A stretch of DNA of 24,639 nt from an uncultured Eubacteriales bacterium (lineage in GTDB: Bacteria > Bacillota > Clostridia > Christensenellales > Aristaeellaceae). The translations under genes and the position numbers were made by a program. Positions 14,889-22,175 of the stretch are shown piece by piece. The first letter of the stretch is position 1. The number at the start of each line of letters is the position of its first letter. The stretch covers positions 1 to 24,639 of the forward strand of contig USDD01000033.1 in NCBI GenBank assembly GCA_900553265.1. Direction: 5' to 3'. The notes beneath the pieces were generated by a model. The model ran no database searches, was not told the origin of the DNA, and worked only from the letters and a program-made list of their open reading frames with translations.

Positions 14889-15251
14889 TTATTTCTTCTC
14901 GTCCATCGAGACGAACTCCACCTGATTCGTGCCGTCCTGCCAGAGGCGCTCGATGTTATAGTACGCGCGCTCCTCGGGATGGAACAGGTGCACGATGACG
15001 CTGGCGTAATCCTGCACGATCCAGCGCGATTCGCGTAGCCCCTCGCTGCGGCGCGGCAGAACGTCCATCTCGGCCAGCCGATCGGTCAGATCCTCGGACA
15101 GGGAATGCACCGCCTGCACGTTGCGGCCGGTGGCGATGACGAAGTAGTCGGTGATGGACGTGAGATGATCCACCTGCAGCACGGCGATGTCCATCGCGCC
15201 CTTTTTGTCCAGAATTTCCGCAATTTTCAGAGCCAGTTCTCTCGGATTCAT
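14889..15251 (-). CDS. rsfS: Ribosomal silencing factor RsfS
   Basis: 120-residue factor that binds ribosomal protein uL14 and blocks subunit joining when nutrients are scarce. Family marks: ALKIAEILDKKGAMDIAVLQV at the N-terminus, the core ITDYFVIATGRNVQAVHSLSEDL, and EGLRESRWIVQDYASVIVHLFHPEERAYYNIERLW at the C-terminus (quoted in pieces: SRWIVQDY, VIVHLF, YYNIERLW). The start at 15251 overlaps the nadD-yqeK stop by 4 nt (ATGA), the usual coupling in Firmicutes. Confidence 0.96.
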   Translation of the reverse strand: MNPRELALKIAEILDKKGAMDIAVLQVDHLTSITDYFVIATGRNVQAVHSLSEDLTDRLAEMDVLPRRSEGLRESRWIVQDYASVIVHLFHPEERAYYNIERLWQDGTNQVEFVSMDEKK

Positions 15252-16405
15252 TCTTTTTCCTCCCAATATTTCAGCATTTCCGCCGTCCGGGGATGCACCT
15301 GACCCCCTCGGCGAAGGACAAAATCGTTGGACAGCTCGGCGCATCGGCGCGCCGCGGCCCGAAGGTCGGTTTCCGCCAGCGTCCGCGCCTCCTCCAGTCC
15401 CTCGAAGGGCGCGCGGTTCGGCTCGATAAAGTCCGAAACGAAGATCAGCGTCTCCAGCGGCGACATGCCCCGCCGGCCCAGCGTGTGGTTGCGGATGGCG
15501 CTGAGCACGTCCGGATCCTGCACGCCGAACTCGTCCCGGGCCACGACCATGCCCGCCGGCGCGTGCAATACCGGCTCCATGGCGAGCTCCGCCTCGTCCG
15601 CATCCGGCACGTTCCCCCGAACGAGCGCGCGCATCTCGTCCGCGGGCATCGATTTTGCGCAGTCGTGCAGCATGCCCGCCAGCCGCGCGCGCTGCGGATC
15701 CACGCCGTATCGCGGCGCGAGGCGCTCCGCCGTGGCGGCTACGCCCAGCGTATGGATAAACCGCGAGGGCTTCAGCCGCCCGGACAGGCGCTTTTCCATT
15801 TCGCTCCACGAAAGCGCGCACAGATACAGTCCCTTTTGTCGAATGTAATCGGCGACCTTCTTTGGTGTCAGGCCGTCGATGGATTCGCCGCGGGCCACGC
15901 GCCGTCGAATTTCCGACGACGAAATGTCCGGCCCGTCGAAATCCATCGTCTGAATGCGCGCGCCGAATTCCACCTCCAGCCGCCGCACCTCTTCGGCAAG
16001 CCCATCCTCGCCGGGCCGGCCCACCGCGGCGAAGGCGCACAGCCGCGCCACCTCGCCAAAGGATCGCCACTGATCCAGTACGCGCACCGTGTCCGCGCCC
16101 ACGACGTAGACCCATTCCACGTCGGGCCGCCGCTGATGCAGCGCGTGCAGCGTGTCCACGGTGTAGGTCGTTCCCTCGCGGCGCACCTCCTCGTCCGAGG
16201 CCACCACGCCCGGGCAATCCTCCGCGGCCAGCCGCGCCATGCAAAGGCGGTCGAAGCGGTCGACCTCGCGGCGCTTGTGGGGCGGATCGCCCGCGGGGAG
16301 CAGCAGAATTTCATCCAGGCCGCACCGCTCGCGCACCGCCTCGGCGATGGCCAGATGGCCGTTATGCACCGGATCCAGCGTGCCGCCCATGATGCCGATT
16401 CGCAT
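15248..16405 (-). CDS. nadD: Fused nicotinate-nucleotide adenylyltransferase (NadD) and YqeK HD phosphohydrolase
   Basis: One 385-residue frame joins two enzymes normally encoded by adjacent genes. Residues 1-195 are NadD, making deamido-NAD: GGTLDPVHNGH with the HxGH motif (His14, His17), PPHKR, VGADTV, and ISSSEIRRR (161-169). Residues about 200-385 are a YqeK-type HD domain: His218 in FIHTLGV, HD at 247-248 in GMLHDCAK, His281, His307 in IRNHTLG, and Asp325 in FVSDFIEPNR. YqeK proteins hydrolyse Ap4A symmetrically. No stop or internal start marks a boundary, and the join DYIRQKGLYLCALSW runs straight into the HD helix. rsfS follows with a 4-nt overlap. Confidence 0.93.
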   Translation of the reverse strand: MRIGIMGGTLDPVHNGHLAIAEAVRERCGLDEILLLPAGDPPHKRREVDRFDRLCMARLAAEDCPGVVASDEEVRREGTTYTVDTLHALHQRRPDVEWVYVVGADTVRVLDQWRSFGEVARLCAFAAVGRPGEDGLAEEVRRLEVEFGARIQTMDFDGPDISSSEIRRRVARGESIDGLTPKKVADYIRQKGLYLCALSWSEMEKRLSGRLKPSRFIHTLGVAATAERLAPRYGVDPQRARLAGMLHDCAKSMPADEMRALVRGNVPDADEAELAMEPVLHAPAGMVVARDEFGVQDPDVLSAIRNHTLGRRGMSPLETLIFVSDFIEPNRAPFEGLEEARTLAETDLRAAARRCAELSNDFVLRRGGQVHPRTAEMLKYWEEKE

Positions 16406-16428
16406 GGGAACTCCCCCCTTCCGCTTCC

Positions 16429-16457
16429 ATTATACACGAAAACGCGCCTTCTGAAAA
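16429..16457 (-). promoter_or_regulatory. Promoter of nadD-yqeK, rsfS and downstream genes
   Basis: On the minus strand -10 TATAAT (16434-16429) and -35 TTTTCA (16457-16452) are separated by 17 bp. Transcription would start about 15 to 20 bases before the nadD ATG, giving a short leader. Confidence 0.7.
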
Positions 16458-16548
16458 GCCCCGGCGGCGATGGTTCGTCAAAAAAGGTTCACCAAAGCTG
16501 TATATCTCCCGCGCGCGGCGGCAAGGCTTCCTCCGAGGAGGGATTTCC

Positions 16549-17244
16549 ATGGGCAAGAGGATCGATCGTCTGGCGCTGCTCTGCGCCGCCGTCGCGTTTT
16601 TCTACGGGCTGTTTCTCCGCCTGCTTCATCAAATTCCCCTGGCCTGCGCCGCGACACTGCTTCTCTTCGCCGTCGGGCGGCGAATACTCCGAGGGAAAGC
16701 CCTGCCCACGCGCATGAGCCGTTTTCAGGCCGAACAGCTGCTGCGGTCATGGGCCTGCGAAAGCGATGGCGAGGCGGGGCGGCACATCGCGACGCTGCTC
16801 GGCACAAAAACGCCGATGGTCTGCGTCCTGCGCCTGCCCGAGGCGACGCTGACCATGAACGACGTGTTCTCCGCGTGGAAGGCCCATCGCGGCGAGGAAG
16901 CGCTGACCATCGCCGCCACCTGCTTCGCCGACGGACGGGCGCGGGCCTGCGCGCGAACGCTTCGCGAGCCGTCGGTAACGCTCGTGGACACGCCGGTTCT
17001 GATTTCCAGAATCCGCGCGTCCGATCTGCCCGCTCCGGAAAACGCCGGGCTGAAGCTGCGGATGAAGCGCTATGTCGACGGTCTGCGCGCGCTCATCGAG
17101 CGCCGATCATGGCTGCGCAGCGCGGGCTTCGGGCTGTTCCTTCTGGCGCTGTATCTCCTCGGCGGAAATCCACTGTACCTCGCGCTGGCCGCCGCCGATC
17201 TGCTGCTGGCCGGGCTTTCGCTCCGAGCGCGGCGGGCGGGATGA
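16549..17244 (+). CDS. Membrane protein with degenerate Mrr-like (restriction-endonuclease fold) domain
   Basis: 231 residues: two membrane segments (about 8-24 and 29-46), a cytoplasmic middle domain (about 57-157), and two more segments (about 190-204 and 207-224), giving a hairpin-domain-hairpin plan. The middle domain lines up by eye with the C-terminal half of the Mrr catalytic domain: VCVLRL, then MNDVFSAWKAHRGEEALTIAAT, CFADGRARACAR and VTLVDTPVLISRI, which mirror the helix-strand run ending in 'V.LVDG..L' of Mrr. The position of the catalytic lysine in the QxK/ExK strand is leucine (VCVLRL), and no GDxGxD motif precedes it, so nuclease activity is unlikely. GAGGAGGG provides a strong ribosome-binding site. 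The gene stands alone between nadD (divergent) and yhbY (convergent). Function unknown. Confidence 0.75.
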   Translation: MGKRIDRLALLCAAVAFFYGLFLRLLHQIPLACAATLLLFAVGRRILRGKALPTRMSRFQAEQLLRSWACESDGEAGRHIATLLGTKTPMVCVLRLPEATLTMNDVFSAWKAHRGEEALTIAATCFADGRARACARTLREPSVTLVDTPVLISRIRASDLPAPENAGLKLRMKRYVDGLRALIERRSWLRSAGFGLFLLALYLLGGNPLYLALAAADLLLAGLSLRARRAG

Positions 17245-17319
17245 AAAATTCGGCTTCCTCCGCGGCCGTGTCGTCTTTTTTTCCCCGTGTGCGGCAACTA
17301 TTCCCATTTTTCCCACAGC

Positions 17320-17351
17320 AAAGCCAGCGTCCGAACCGGAACGCTGGCTTT
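17320..17351. terminator. Bidirectional terminator between convergent genes
   Basis: AAAGCCAGCGT (17320-17330) pairs with ACGCTGGCTTT (17341-17351), and CCG/CGG extends the stem inside. A-T ends on both sides suit termination of both the membrane-protein gene (plus) and yhbY (minus). A separate run of seven T near 17276-17283 has only a weak stem before it. Confidence 0.75.
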
Positions 17352-17361
17352 GTCTCTTTGC

Positions 17362-17655
17362 TCAGAGCTCGTCGAGGTGAATCTTTGAGTTTTCCCGCGC
17401 CTGGCGATAAATCGAGAAGCGATTGCCGATGGTCTGCACCGGCTCGGCGTGCACGCGGGCGCAGAGCGCTTCGCAGGCCTCGCGGGCGGTGTAGGGCGCG
17501 TTCTTCTGCACGTTGACCTTGATCAGCTCCCGCGCCTCCAGCGCGTCCCAGCACTGCTTGACGAGATTGTCGGTGATGCCGTCCTTGCCGATCTGCAGAA
17601 CGGGCTCCATCGTGTTGCACATGGATCGAAGCGCGGCGCGCTGTTTCGTCGTCAT
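17362..17655 (-). CDS. yhbY: YhbY-type RNA-binding protein (CRM domain)
   Basis: 97-residue CRS1/YhbY (CRM) domain protein that binds pre-50S ribosomal RNA. Marks are KQRAALRSM at the N-terminus, the QIGKDGITDNLVKQ segment in which the usual GxxG loop is GKDG, the basic-helix region ALEARELIKVNV, and the final IGNRFSIYR strand. It follows obgE by 15 nt, a frequent pair in Firmicutes and consistent with a role in large-subunit assembly. nadD, which normally follows yhbY, is separated from it here by the inverted membrane-protein gene. Confidence 0.95.
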   Translation of the reverse strand: MTTKQRAALRSMCNTMEPVLQIGKDGITDNLVKQCWDALEARELIKVNVQKNAPYTAREACEALCARVHAEPVQTIGNRFSIYRQARENSKIHLDEL

Positions 17656-17670
17656 ATTCTCTTCCTCCGT

Positions 17671-18942
17671 TTATTCCACAAAGTCGAATTCCATCTCGCC
17701 GATGACGACGGTGTCGCCCTCCTGCGCGCCCTTTTCACGCAGCGCGTCGATCACGCCCATGCGGCGCAGCGAACGATGGAAGAAATTCAGCGAATCCTCG
17801 CTGTCGAAGTTCACCGAGGCGATCAGGCGATCCATCTCCCGGCCGGAGACGAAGTACGCGCCGTCCTCCACCTCCACGGTGAACGGTTCGCTCTCGAAAT
17901 CGCTCAGCTCGGCCAGTTCCTCCTCGGAGAAGGGCTCCGCCGGCGGGCACTGATCCAGCATGCGCACAGTGGCGTACAGCAGCTCCCGGAAATTGGGATT
18001 CGTCGCCGCGGAGACCGGGAAGATCTGAATGCCCGTGCCGTCCAGCTTTTCGTGCAGGCGCGCGAGGTTCTCCTCCGCGCCGGGCAGATCCATCTTGTTG
18101 GCCACCACGATCATCGGGCGATTGCGGAGGTCGCCGTAGGCCTCCAGTTCCTTCATGATCGCGTCGTAGTCCTCCAGCGGATCGCGGCATTCGCTGCCGG
18201 CGATGTCCAGAACGTGCAGCAGCATCCGCGTGCGCTCCACATGGCGCAGAAACGCGTGTCCGAGGCCCACTCCCTCGCTGGCGCCCTCCACCAGACCCGG
18301 AATGTCCGCCAGTACGAAGCTGTAGGAATCCAGCTTGACGATGCCCAGATTCGGCTGAAGCGTCGTAAAGTGGTAGTTGGCAATCTTCGGCCGTGCCGCC
18401 GTCACCACGGACAGAATCGTGGATTTGCCCACATTGGGGAAGCCCACGAGACCCACGTCGGCGATGGACTTCAGCTCCAGCGTCAGCTCGATGATCTCGC
18501 GCTTTTCGCCGGGCTTGGCGAACTGCGGAGCCTGACGCGTGGGCGTGGCGAAATGCTGGTTGCCGAAGCCGCCCTTGCCGCCATGCACCAGCGTCTTGGC
18601 CACGCCGGGCTCGTAGAGATCCAGCAGCAGCCTGCCCGTGGCGCGCTCGCGCACCACCGTTCCCGGCGGCACCTGAATCACCGCGTCCGCGCCGGACTTG
18701 CCGGTCTTGCGGTTGGCGCTGCCATCCTCGCCGTTGCCGGCGGTGAACTTGCGGGTGTATCGGAAATCCATCAGCGTATGCATGCGCTCGGTGGCCACGA
18801 AGATCACGTCGCCGCCTCGCCCGCCGTCGCCGCCGTCAGGCCCGCCGGCCTGCACGAATTTCTCCCGGTGGAACGACACGCAGCCGTTTCCGCCGTCGCC
18901 GGCCTTGACCGTGATATTGACTACATCTACAAACAGTGCCAT
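17671..18942 (-). CDS. obgE: GTPase ObgE/CgtA
   Basis: Essential GTPase of late 50S assembly and stress control. 423 residues in three domains: the glycine-rich Obg domain (1-158: AGDGGNGCVSFHREKF, GGPDGGDGGRGG, GGKGGFGNQHF), the G domain with the P-loop GFPNVGKST (167-175), DIPGLVEGAS and the NKMDLPG motif near 285-291, and the C-terminal OCT domain (about 345-423, ending MEFDFVE). The order nth, obgE, yhbY with short gaps (9 and 15 nt) suggests one transcript from the promoter upstream of nth. Confidence 0.97.
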   Translation of the reverse strand: MALFVDVVNITVKAGDGGNGCVSFHREKFVQAGGPDGGDGGRGGDVIFVATERMHTLMDFRYTRKFTAGNGEDGSANRKTGKSGADAVIQVPPGTVVRERATGRLLLDLYEPGVAKTLVHGGKGGFGNQHFATPTRQAPQFAKPGEKREIIELTLELKSIADVGLVGFPNVGKSTILSVVTAARPKIANYHFTTLQPNLGIVKLDSYSFVLADIPGLVEGASEGVGLGHAFLRHVERTRMLLHVLDIAGSECRDPLEDYDAIMKELEAYGDLRNRPMIVVANKMDLPGAEENLARLHEKLDGTGIQIFPVSAATNPNFRELLYATVRMLDQCPPAEPFSEEELAELSDFESEPFTVEVEDGAYFVSGREMDRLIASVNFDSEDSLNFFHRSLRRMGVIDALREKGAQEGDTVVIGEMEFDFVE

Positions 18943-18951
18943 CGTCTTCTC

Positions 18952-19602
18952 CTATTTCGATGATTTCTCGTCGCTCTCCATATGCCTTTCGCAGAGCTCC
19001 TCGTTCAGCGGGCAGCGCTCGCAGGCCGGATTTCGCGCCGCGCAGCAGCGGCGGCCGTGCCAGATGAGCAGATGATGCCCGAAGGTCCAGATCTCCTTCG
19101 GCAGCAGCGCGCGCAGCTGAAGCTCCACCTTCTCCGGCGTGCCCGCGTCGGCCAGGCCGATGCGCCGGGACACGCGAAAGACGTGGGTGTCCACTGGAAT
19201 CTGCGGATCCCCAAACGCGGCCATCAGCACCACGCCCGCGGTCTTCTGCCCCACGCCCGGCAGCTTCATCAGCTCTTCCCGAGTATTGGGCACCTCGCCG
19301 CCGTAATGCTCCGTCAGCGCCCGGCACACCGCGGCGATGTTCTTCGCCTTGTTGTGATAGAGTCCGCACTCGCGGATCAGCGGCTCCAGCTCCTCCGGCG
19401 ACAGCTTCGCCATGGCGAACGCGTCCGGATACTGGGCGAACAGCTTCGCCGTCACCTGATTGACCCGCCGGTCGGTGCACTGCGCCGAGAGAATGGTGGC
19501 AATCAATGTCTCGAAGGGATTGGAAAAGTGCAGCTCCGGCCTCGCCTCCGGGTAGAGCTTCGCCAGCTCGTCCATCACCCGCGCCGCCTTCTGTGCATCC
19601 AT
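18952..19602 (-). CDS. nth: Endonuclease III (DNA glycosylase/AP lyase)
   Basis: Base-excision repair enzyme removing oxidised pyrimidines. 216 residues from the ATG at 19602. The helix-hairpin-helix LPGVGQKTAGVVL carries the catalytic lysine (Lys120), and Asp138 in VDTHVFRVSRR is the catalytic aspartate. An iron-sulfur loop follows with cysteines 187, 194, 197 and 204; the last spacing is six residues, where the usual C-x6-C-x2-C-x5-C has five. An upstream TTG in the same frame is rejected because it lies inside the -35 element of the promoter. It leads the operon with obgE and yhbY. Confidence 0.95.
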   Translation of the reverse strand: MDAQKAARVMDELAKLYPEARPELHFSNPFETLIATILSAQCTDRRVNQVTAKLFAQYPDAFAMAKLSPEELEPLIRECGLYHNKAKNIAAVCRALTEHYGGEVPNTREELMKLPGVGQKTAGVVLMAAFGDPQIPVDTHVFRVSRRIGLADAGTPEKVELQLRALLPKEIWTFGHHLLIWHGRRCCAARNPACERCPLNEELCERHMESDEKSSK

Positions 19603-19632
19603 GCCTTCCCCTTCTTTCCTTCGTATCGCTTC

Positions 19633-19662
19633 ATTATACAATTCTCTTTGCCGCTTCGTCAA
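19633..19662 (-). promoter_or_regulatory. Promoter of nth-obgE-yhbY
   Basis: On the minus strand -35 TTGACG (19662-19657), an 18-bp spacer and -10 TATAAT (19638-19633). This is the closest match to the housekeeping consensus that I found in the window. It lies about 25 bases downstream of the ribF terminator stem. Confidence 0.85.
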
Positions 19663-19685
19663 GCAATTTTGCGTTTACATTTGCA

Positions 19686-19723
19686 CCGAAAAGCCGGTCT
19701 GCGCGTCGTCAGACCGGCTTTTT
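19686..19723 (-). terminator. Terminator of the truB-ribF end, overlapping the ribF stop
   Basis: CAGACCGGCTTTTT (19710-19723) pairs with GAAAAGCCGGTCTG (19688-19701), about 12 bp of it perfect around an 8-nt loop. On the minus strand the stem ends in GGCTTTTCGG. The ribF stop codon (19711-19709) lies within the hairpin, so the last codons of ribF are also the ascending arm. Confidence 0.8.
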
Positions 19724-20287
19724 CTCTCCATCTGGCGCGATTTCCAGCAGCCGGCGGGCATGCTCCGTCTCGCCGTCGCGCAGAAGCTCGCGAATATAGG
19801 TGGACGATACCATGCGCTCGCCGTCCATCACCGACGGCACGACCACGGCGCGATAACCCAGCTCGTCCGCCATGTGCCGAATCAGCGCCGCGTCGCCCCG
19901 ACCGGCCCGGCCAAAAGTGTGATTCTCGCCCACCACCAACGCCTTCGCCCGCAGATTCTTCACCAGCGCGCGCAGATAGTTCTCCGGCGAAAGCTCGGAA
20001 AATTCGCGGCTGAAGGGCTCCACCAGCGCGTAATCCGCGCCGAGGCGCTCGAATTGCTTCAGATTGTCCTGAAGCGTCCGCAGCGGCTTCGGCGCGCGCT
20101 CCGGGCAGATCAGCGAAAGCGGATGGCGGTCGAAGGTACAGACCACGCTGCTTGCGTTCAACTCCTTCGCCAGCGCCACCGCCCGGCGGATCAGGCTCTG
20201 ATGCCCGACATGCACGCCGTCGAACATGCCCAGCGCCGCCACGGAGGCCGTGCCCGGAAACTGCGCGGCATTGCCGAGCACGATCAT
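19709..20287 (-). CDS. ribF: FAD synthetase (RibF-like), adenylyltransferase domain only
   Basis: Nucleotidyltransferase that should convert FMN to FAD. 192 residues: the adenylyltransferase core with MFDGVHVGHQSLI (HxGH at 26-29), TFDRHPLSL, VVGENHTFGRAGRGD and SSTYIRELL (161-169). RibF proteins are normally about 300 residues, with a riboflavin kinase domain after the LL.RPY linker. Here the frame stops at LLEIAPDGEKKPV, just where that domain should begin, and the next bases form the terminator. The start at 20287 overlaps the truB stop by 4 nt. Either a separate riboflavin kinase exists elsewhere or the organism takes up FMN. The family is clear; the single activity is inferred. Confidence 0.88.
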   Translation of the reverse strand: MIVLGNAAQFPGTASVAALGMFDGVHVGHQSLIRRAVALAKELNASSVVCTFDRHPLSLICPERAPKPLRTLQDNLKQFERLGADYALVEPFSREFSELSPENYLRALVKNLRAKALVVGENHTFGRAGRGDAALIRHMADELGYRAVVVPSVMDGERMVSSTYIRELLRDGETEHARRLLEIAPDGEKKPV

Positions 20288-21186
20288 GGTTCTTCCTCCA
20301 GCAGCATCGCGCGGAAGCGCACCGAGCCGTCGTGCTGCGGCTGACCGATGCCCGCGAACGCGTCGCCGAGATAGACGCGCACCGCGTCCGCGTCCTGCGG
20401 CGCGGGCCGATCCAGCCATCGCGCCTTCAGCGGATTTCCGTTCTTCACGGCGTGCCGCGCCTCCTCACCCACATGCAGCGCCGGCAGGTGTCCGAGCGGT
20501 GCGTCCAGCGGCAGAAGCGCTTCCTCCAGCCGGCCTTCGCTGCTCAGCGCGTCGATCTGCTCCTTCGTCAGCGCGTTTTCCAGCGTGAACACGCCCGCGG
20601 CCGTGCGCTCAAGCGTCGCCATGTGCGCACCGCAGCCCAGCCGCTGACCGATGTCGTGGCACAGCGTGCGAATGTACACGCCCTTGCCGCAGTCCACGCG
20701 GATGCGATAGCGGTTTTCGCCGCACTTTTCCAGCAGCCGTACGTCGTCCACGCGGCATCTGCGCGGCTCCAGCGCAACGGTTTCGCCCTTGCGCGCCAGC
20801 TGATACAGGCGCTTGCCGTCGCGCTTGATGGCGGAATACATGGGCGGAGTCTGCTCGATTTCGCCGACGAACTCAGGCAAAATCGCCTCCAGCTCCGCCT
20901 GCGCCGCGCGCACCGGCTTTTCCTCCAGCACTGTACCCGTCGCGTCCTGAGTGTCCGTGACCTGCCCCAGCTGAAGCTCAGCCACATAGGTCTTTTTCTT
21001 GTCGATGATATAGTCGAACAGGCGCGTCGCCTTGCCGATGCACATGGGCAACACGCCCGAGGCCTCGGGGTCCAGCGTGCCGCCGTGGCCGATGGCCGTG
21101 CCCTTGGGCAGACGCCTGCGCACGAACACAACCAGATTGGACGAGGTCATGCCCGTGGGTTTGTTGGCGATCAGAAAGCCGTTCAT
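20284..21186 (-). CDS. truB: tRNA pseudouridine(55) synthase
   Basis: Makes pseudouridine 55 in the T-loop of tRNAs. 300 residues: the N-terminal IANKPTGMTS, then the catalytic motif GHGGTLDPEASGVLP with Asp39, TKTYV-like KKKTYVAELQLGQ, TPPMYSAIKRDGKRLYQLAR, RCRVDDVRL and the CGKGVYIRTL strand. A shortened PUA-like C-terminal region follows. It overlaps nrnA upstream (4 nt) and ribF downstream (4 nt), both by ATGA, so the three are tightly coupled. The order infB, rbfA, nrnA, truB, ribF is the standard Firmicutes arrangement. Confidence 0.97.
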   Translation of the reverse strand: MNGFLIANKPTGMTSSNLVVFVRRRLPKGTAIGHGGTLDPEASGVLPMCIGKATRLFDYIIDKKKTYVAELQLGQVTDTQDATGTVLEEKPVRAAQAELEAILPEFVGEIEQTPPMYSAIKRDGKRLYQLARKGETVALEPRRCRVDDVRLLEKCGENRYRIRVDCGKGVYIRTLCHDIGQRLGCGAHMATLERTAAGVFTLENALTKEQIDALSSEGRLEEALLPLDAPLGHLPALHVGEEARHAVKNGNPLKARWLDRPAPQDADAVRVYLGDAFAGIGQPQHDGSVRFRAMLLEEEP

Positions 21187-22175
21187 TGCACCTCTCCCGT
21201 CTGCTCCAGCGCCGCGCGCGCCTGCTTCAGCATCGTCTCCAGCGCGCTGTCCAAATCCGTCTGCAGCGTGCAGCCCGCCGCGCGCGCATGACCGCCGCCG
21301 CCCAGCGGCGCAGCCACCTGCGCGGCCACGTCCACCTTTTCCTTGGAGCGCAGCGAAAACTTGGACGCGCTGCCGCGCTCCTCCGCCAGAAGGGCGATCT
21401 CCACGCCCTCGATCTCCAGCAGATAGTTGACGACGCCCTCGTTGTCCTCGCGCAGCGCACCGGTGGAATCGAGCATCGCCTGCGTCAGCTTCGACCATGC
21501 GATTTTTCCGTCCTCCGAGACGTGCAGCTGCGCCAGCACCGCGCCCAGCAGCTGCGTCCGCGCCCGGGAGCGGGTGTGATACAGCTCGCGCACCAGACGG
21601 GACACGTCGATGCCCGTCTCCATCAGCTTCGCCGCGGCGCGCATCGTCTCCGGCCGGGTGTTGGAATAGCCAAACTGGCCGCAGTCGGTGGAGATGGCGA
21701 TGTAGAGCCACTGCGCCATGTCCTGCGTCAACGCAACCTTCAGCTTTTCGATCAGTTCCAGCACGATCTCTCCCGTGGCCGCCGCATGGCCGTCGACGTA
21801 CCATACGTCGCCGAAACCGGGGTTCGTGGCATGATGATCGGCCATGGCCTTCTCCGCGCAGCCCTCAAACAGCCGCCGTCCGTCGCCCAGGCGCTCGATC
21901 TCGGACACGTCCAGCGAAAGCGCCGTCTTCGGCTCGAAGGGCAGCGCGTCCTCCGAGCGCAGCACCTCGTCGGCATGGGCGTATTTTGCATAGATTCTCG
22001 GCGCGCCGCCGGGCAGGCAGACCACGGCGCGCTTGCCCATGGCCCGCAGCGCCAGCGCCATGGCGATGCAGGAGCCCATCGCGTCGCCGTCGGGCATGAC
22101 GTGCCCGAGAATCACGAAGTCCTCCCGCGCGGCCAGCCAGCGCGCCAGCTCGTCAGTCGTCGCTCGATGCTCCAT
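21183..22175 (-). CDS. nrnA: Bifunctional oligoribonuclease/pAp phosphatase NrnA
   Basis: DHH-family phosphoesterase that degrades nanoRNAs and dephosphorylates pAp. 330 residues: the first metal motif HVMPDGDAMGS (25-35), the DHH motif at 113-115 (MADHHATNP), further aspartates in STDCGQFGYSNT, and the DHHA1 substrate-binding domain ending in GGGGHARAAG (292-301). The start at 22175 lies 23 nt inside rbfA, a longer overlap than elsewhere in the operon; no later start with the full HVMPDGD motif has a better site. Position between rbfA and truB is typical. Confidence 0.95.
   Translation of the reverse strand: MEHRATTDELARWLAAREDFVILGHVMPDGDAMGSCIAMALALRAMGKRAVVCLPGGAPRIYAKYAHADEVLRSEDALPFEPKTALSLDVSEIERLGDGRRLFEGCAEKAMADHHATNPGFGDVWYVDGHAAATGEIVLELIEKLKVALTQDMAQWLYIAISTDCGQFGYSNTRPETMRAAAKLMETGIDVSRLVRELYHTRSRARTQLLGAVLAQLHVSEDGKIAWSKLTQAMLDSTGALREDNEGVVNYLLEIEGVEIALLAEERGSASKFSLRSKEKVDVAAQVAAPLGGGGHARAAGCTLQTDLDSALETMLKQARAALEQTGEVQ

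Noticed and set aside
16549..17244. Membrane protein plus neighbours as a restriction or defence island
   Set aside because: There is no methylase, specificity subunit or other defence gene nearby, and the Mrr-like domain lacks catalytic residues. All neighbours are housekeeping genes.
19603..19662. Upstream in-frame TTG start for nth giving 20 more residues
   Set aside because: It lies within the -35 element of a strong promoter, so it would not be on the transcript. The ATG at 19602 matches the family N-terminus.
20288..20419. N-terminal extension of ribF into truB
   Set aside because: The added residues are an antisense-like Ala/Arg/Gly stretch within truB. The ATG at 20287 overlaps the truB stop by 4 nt and starts at the expected domain border.
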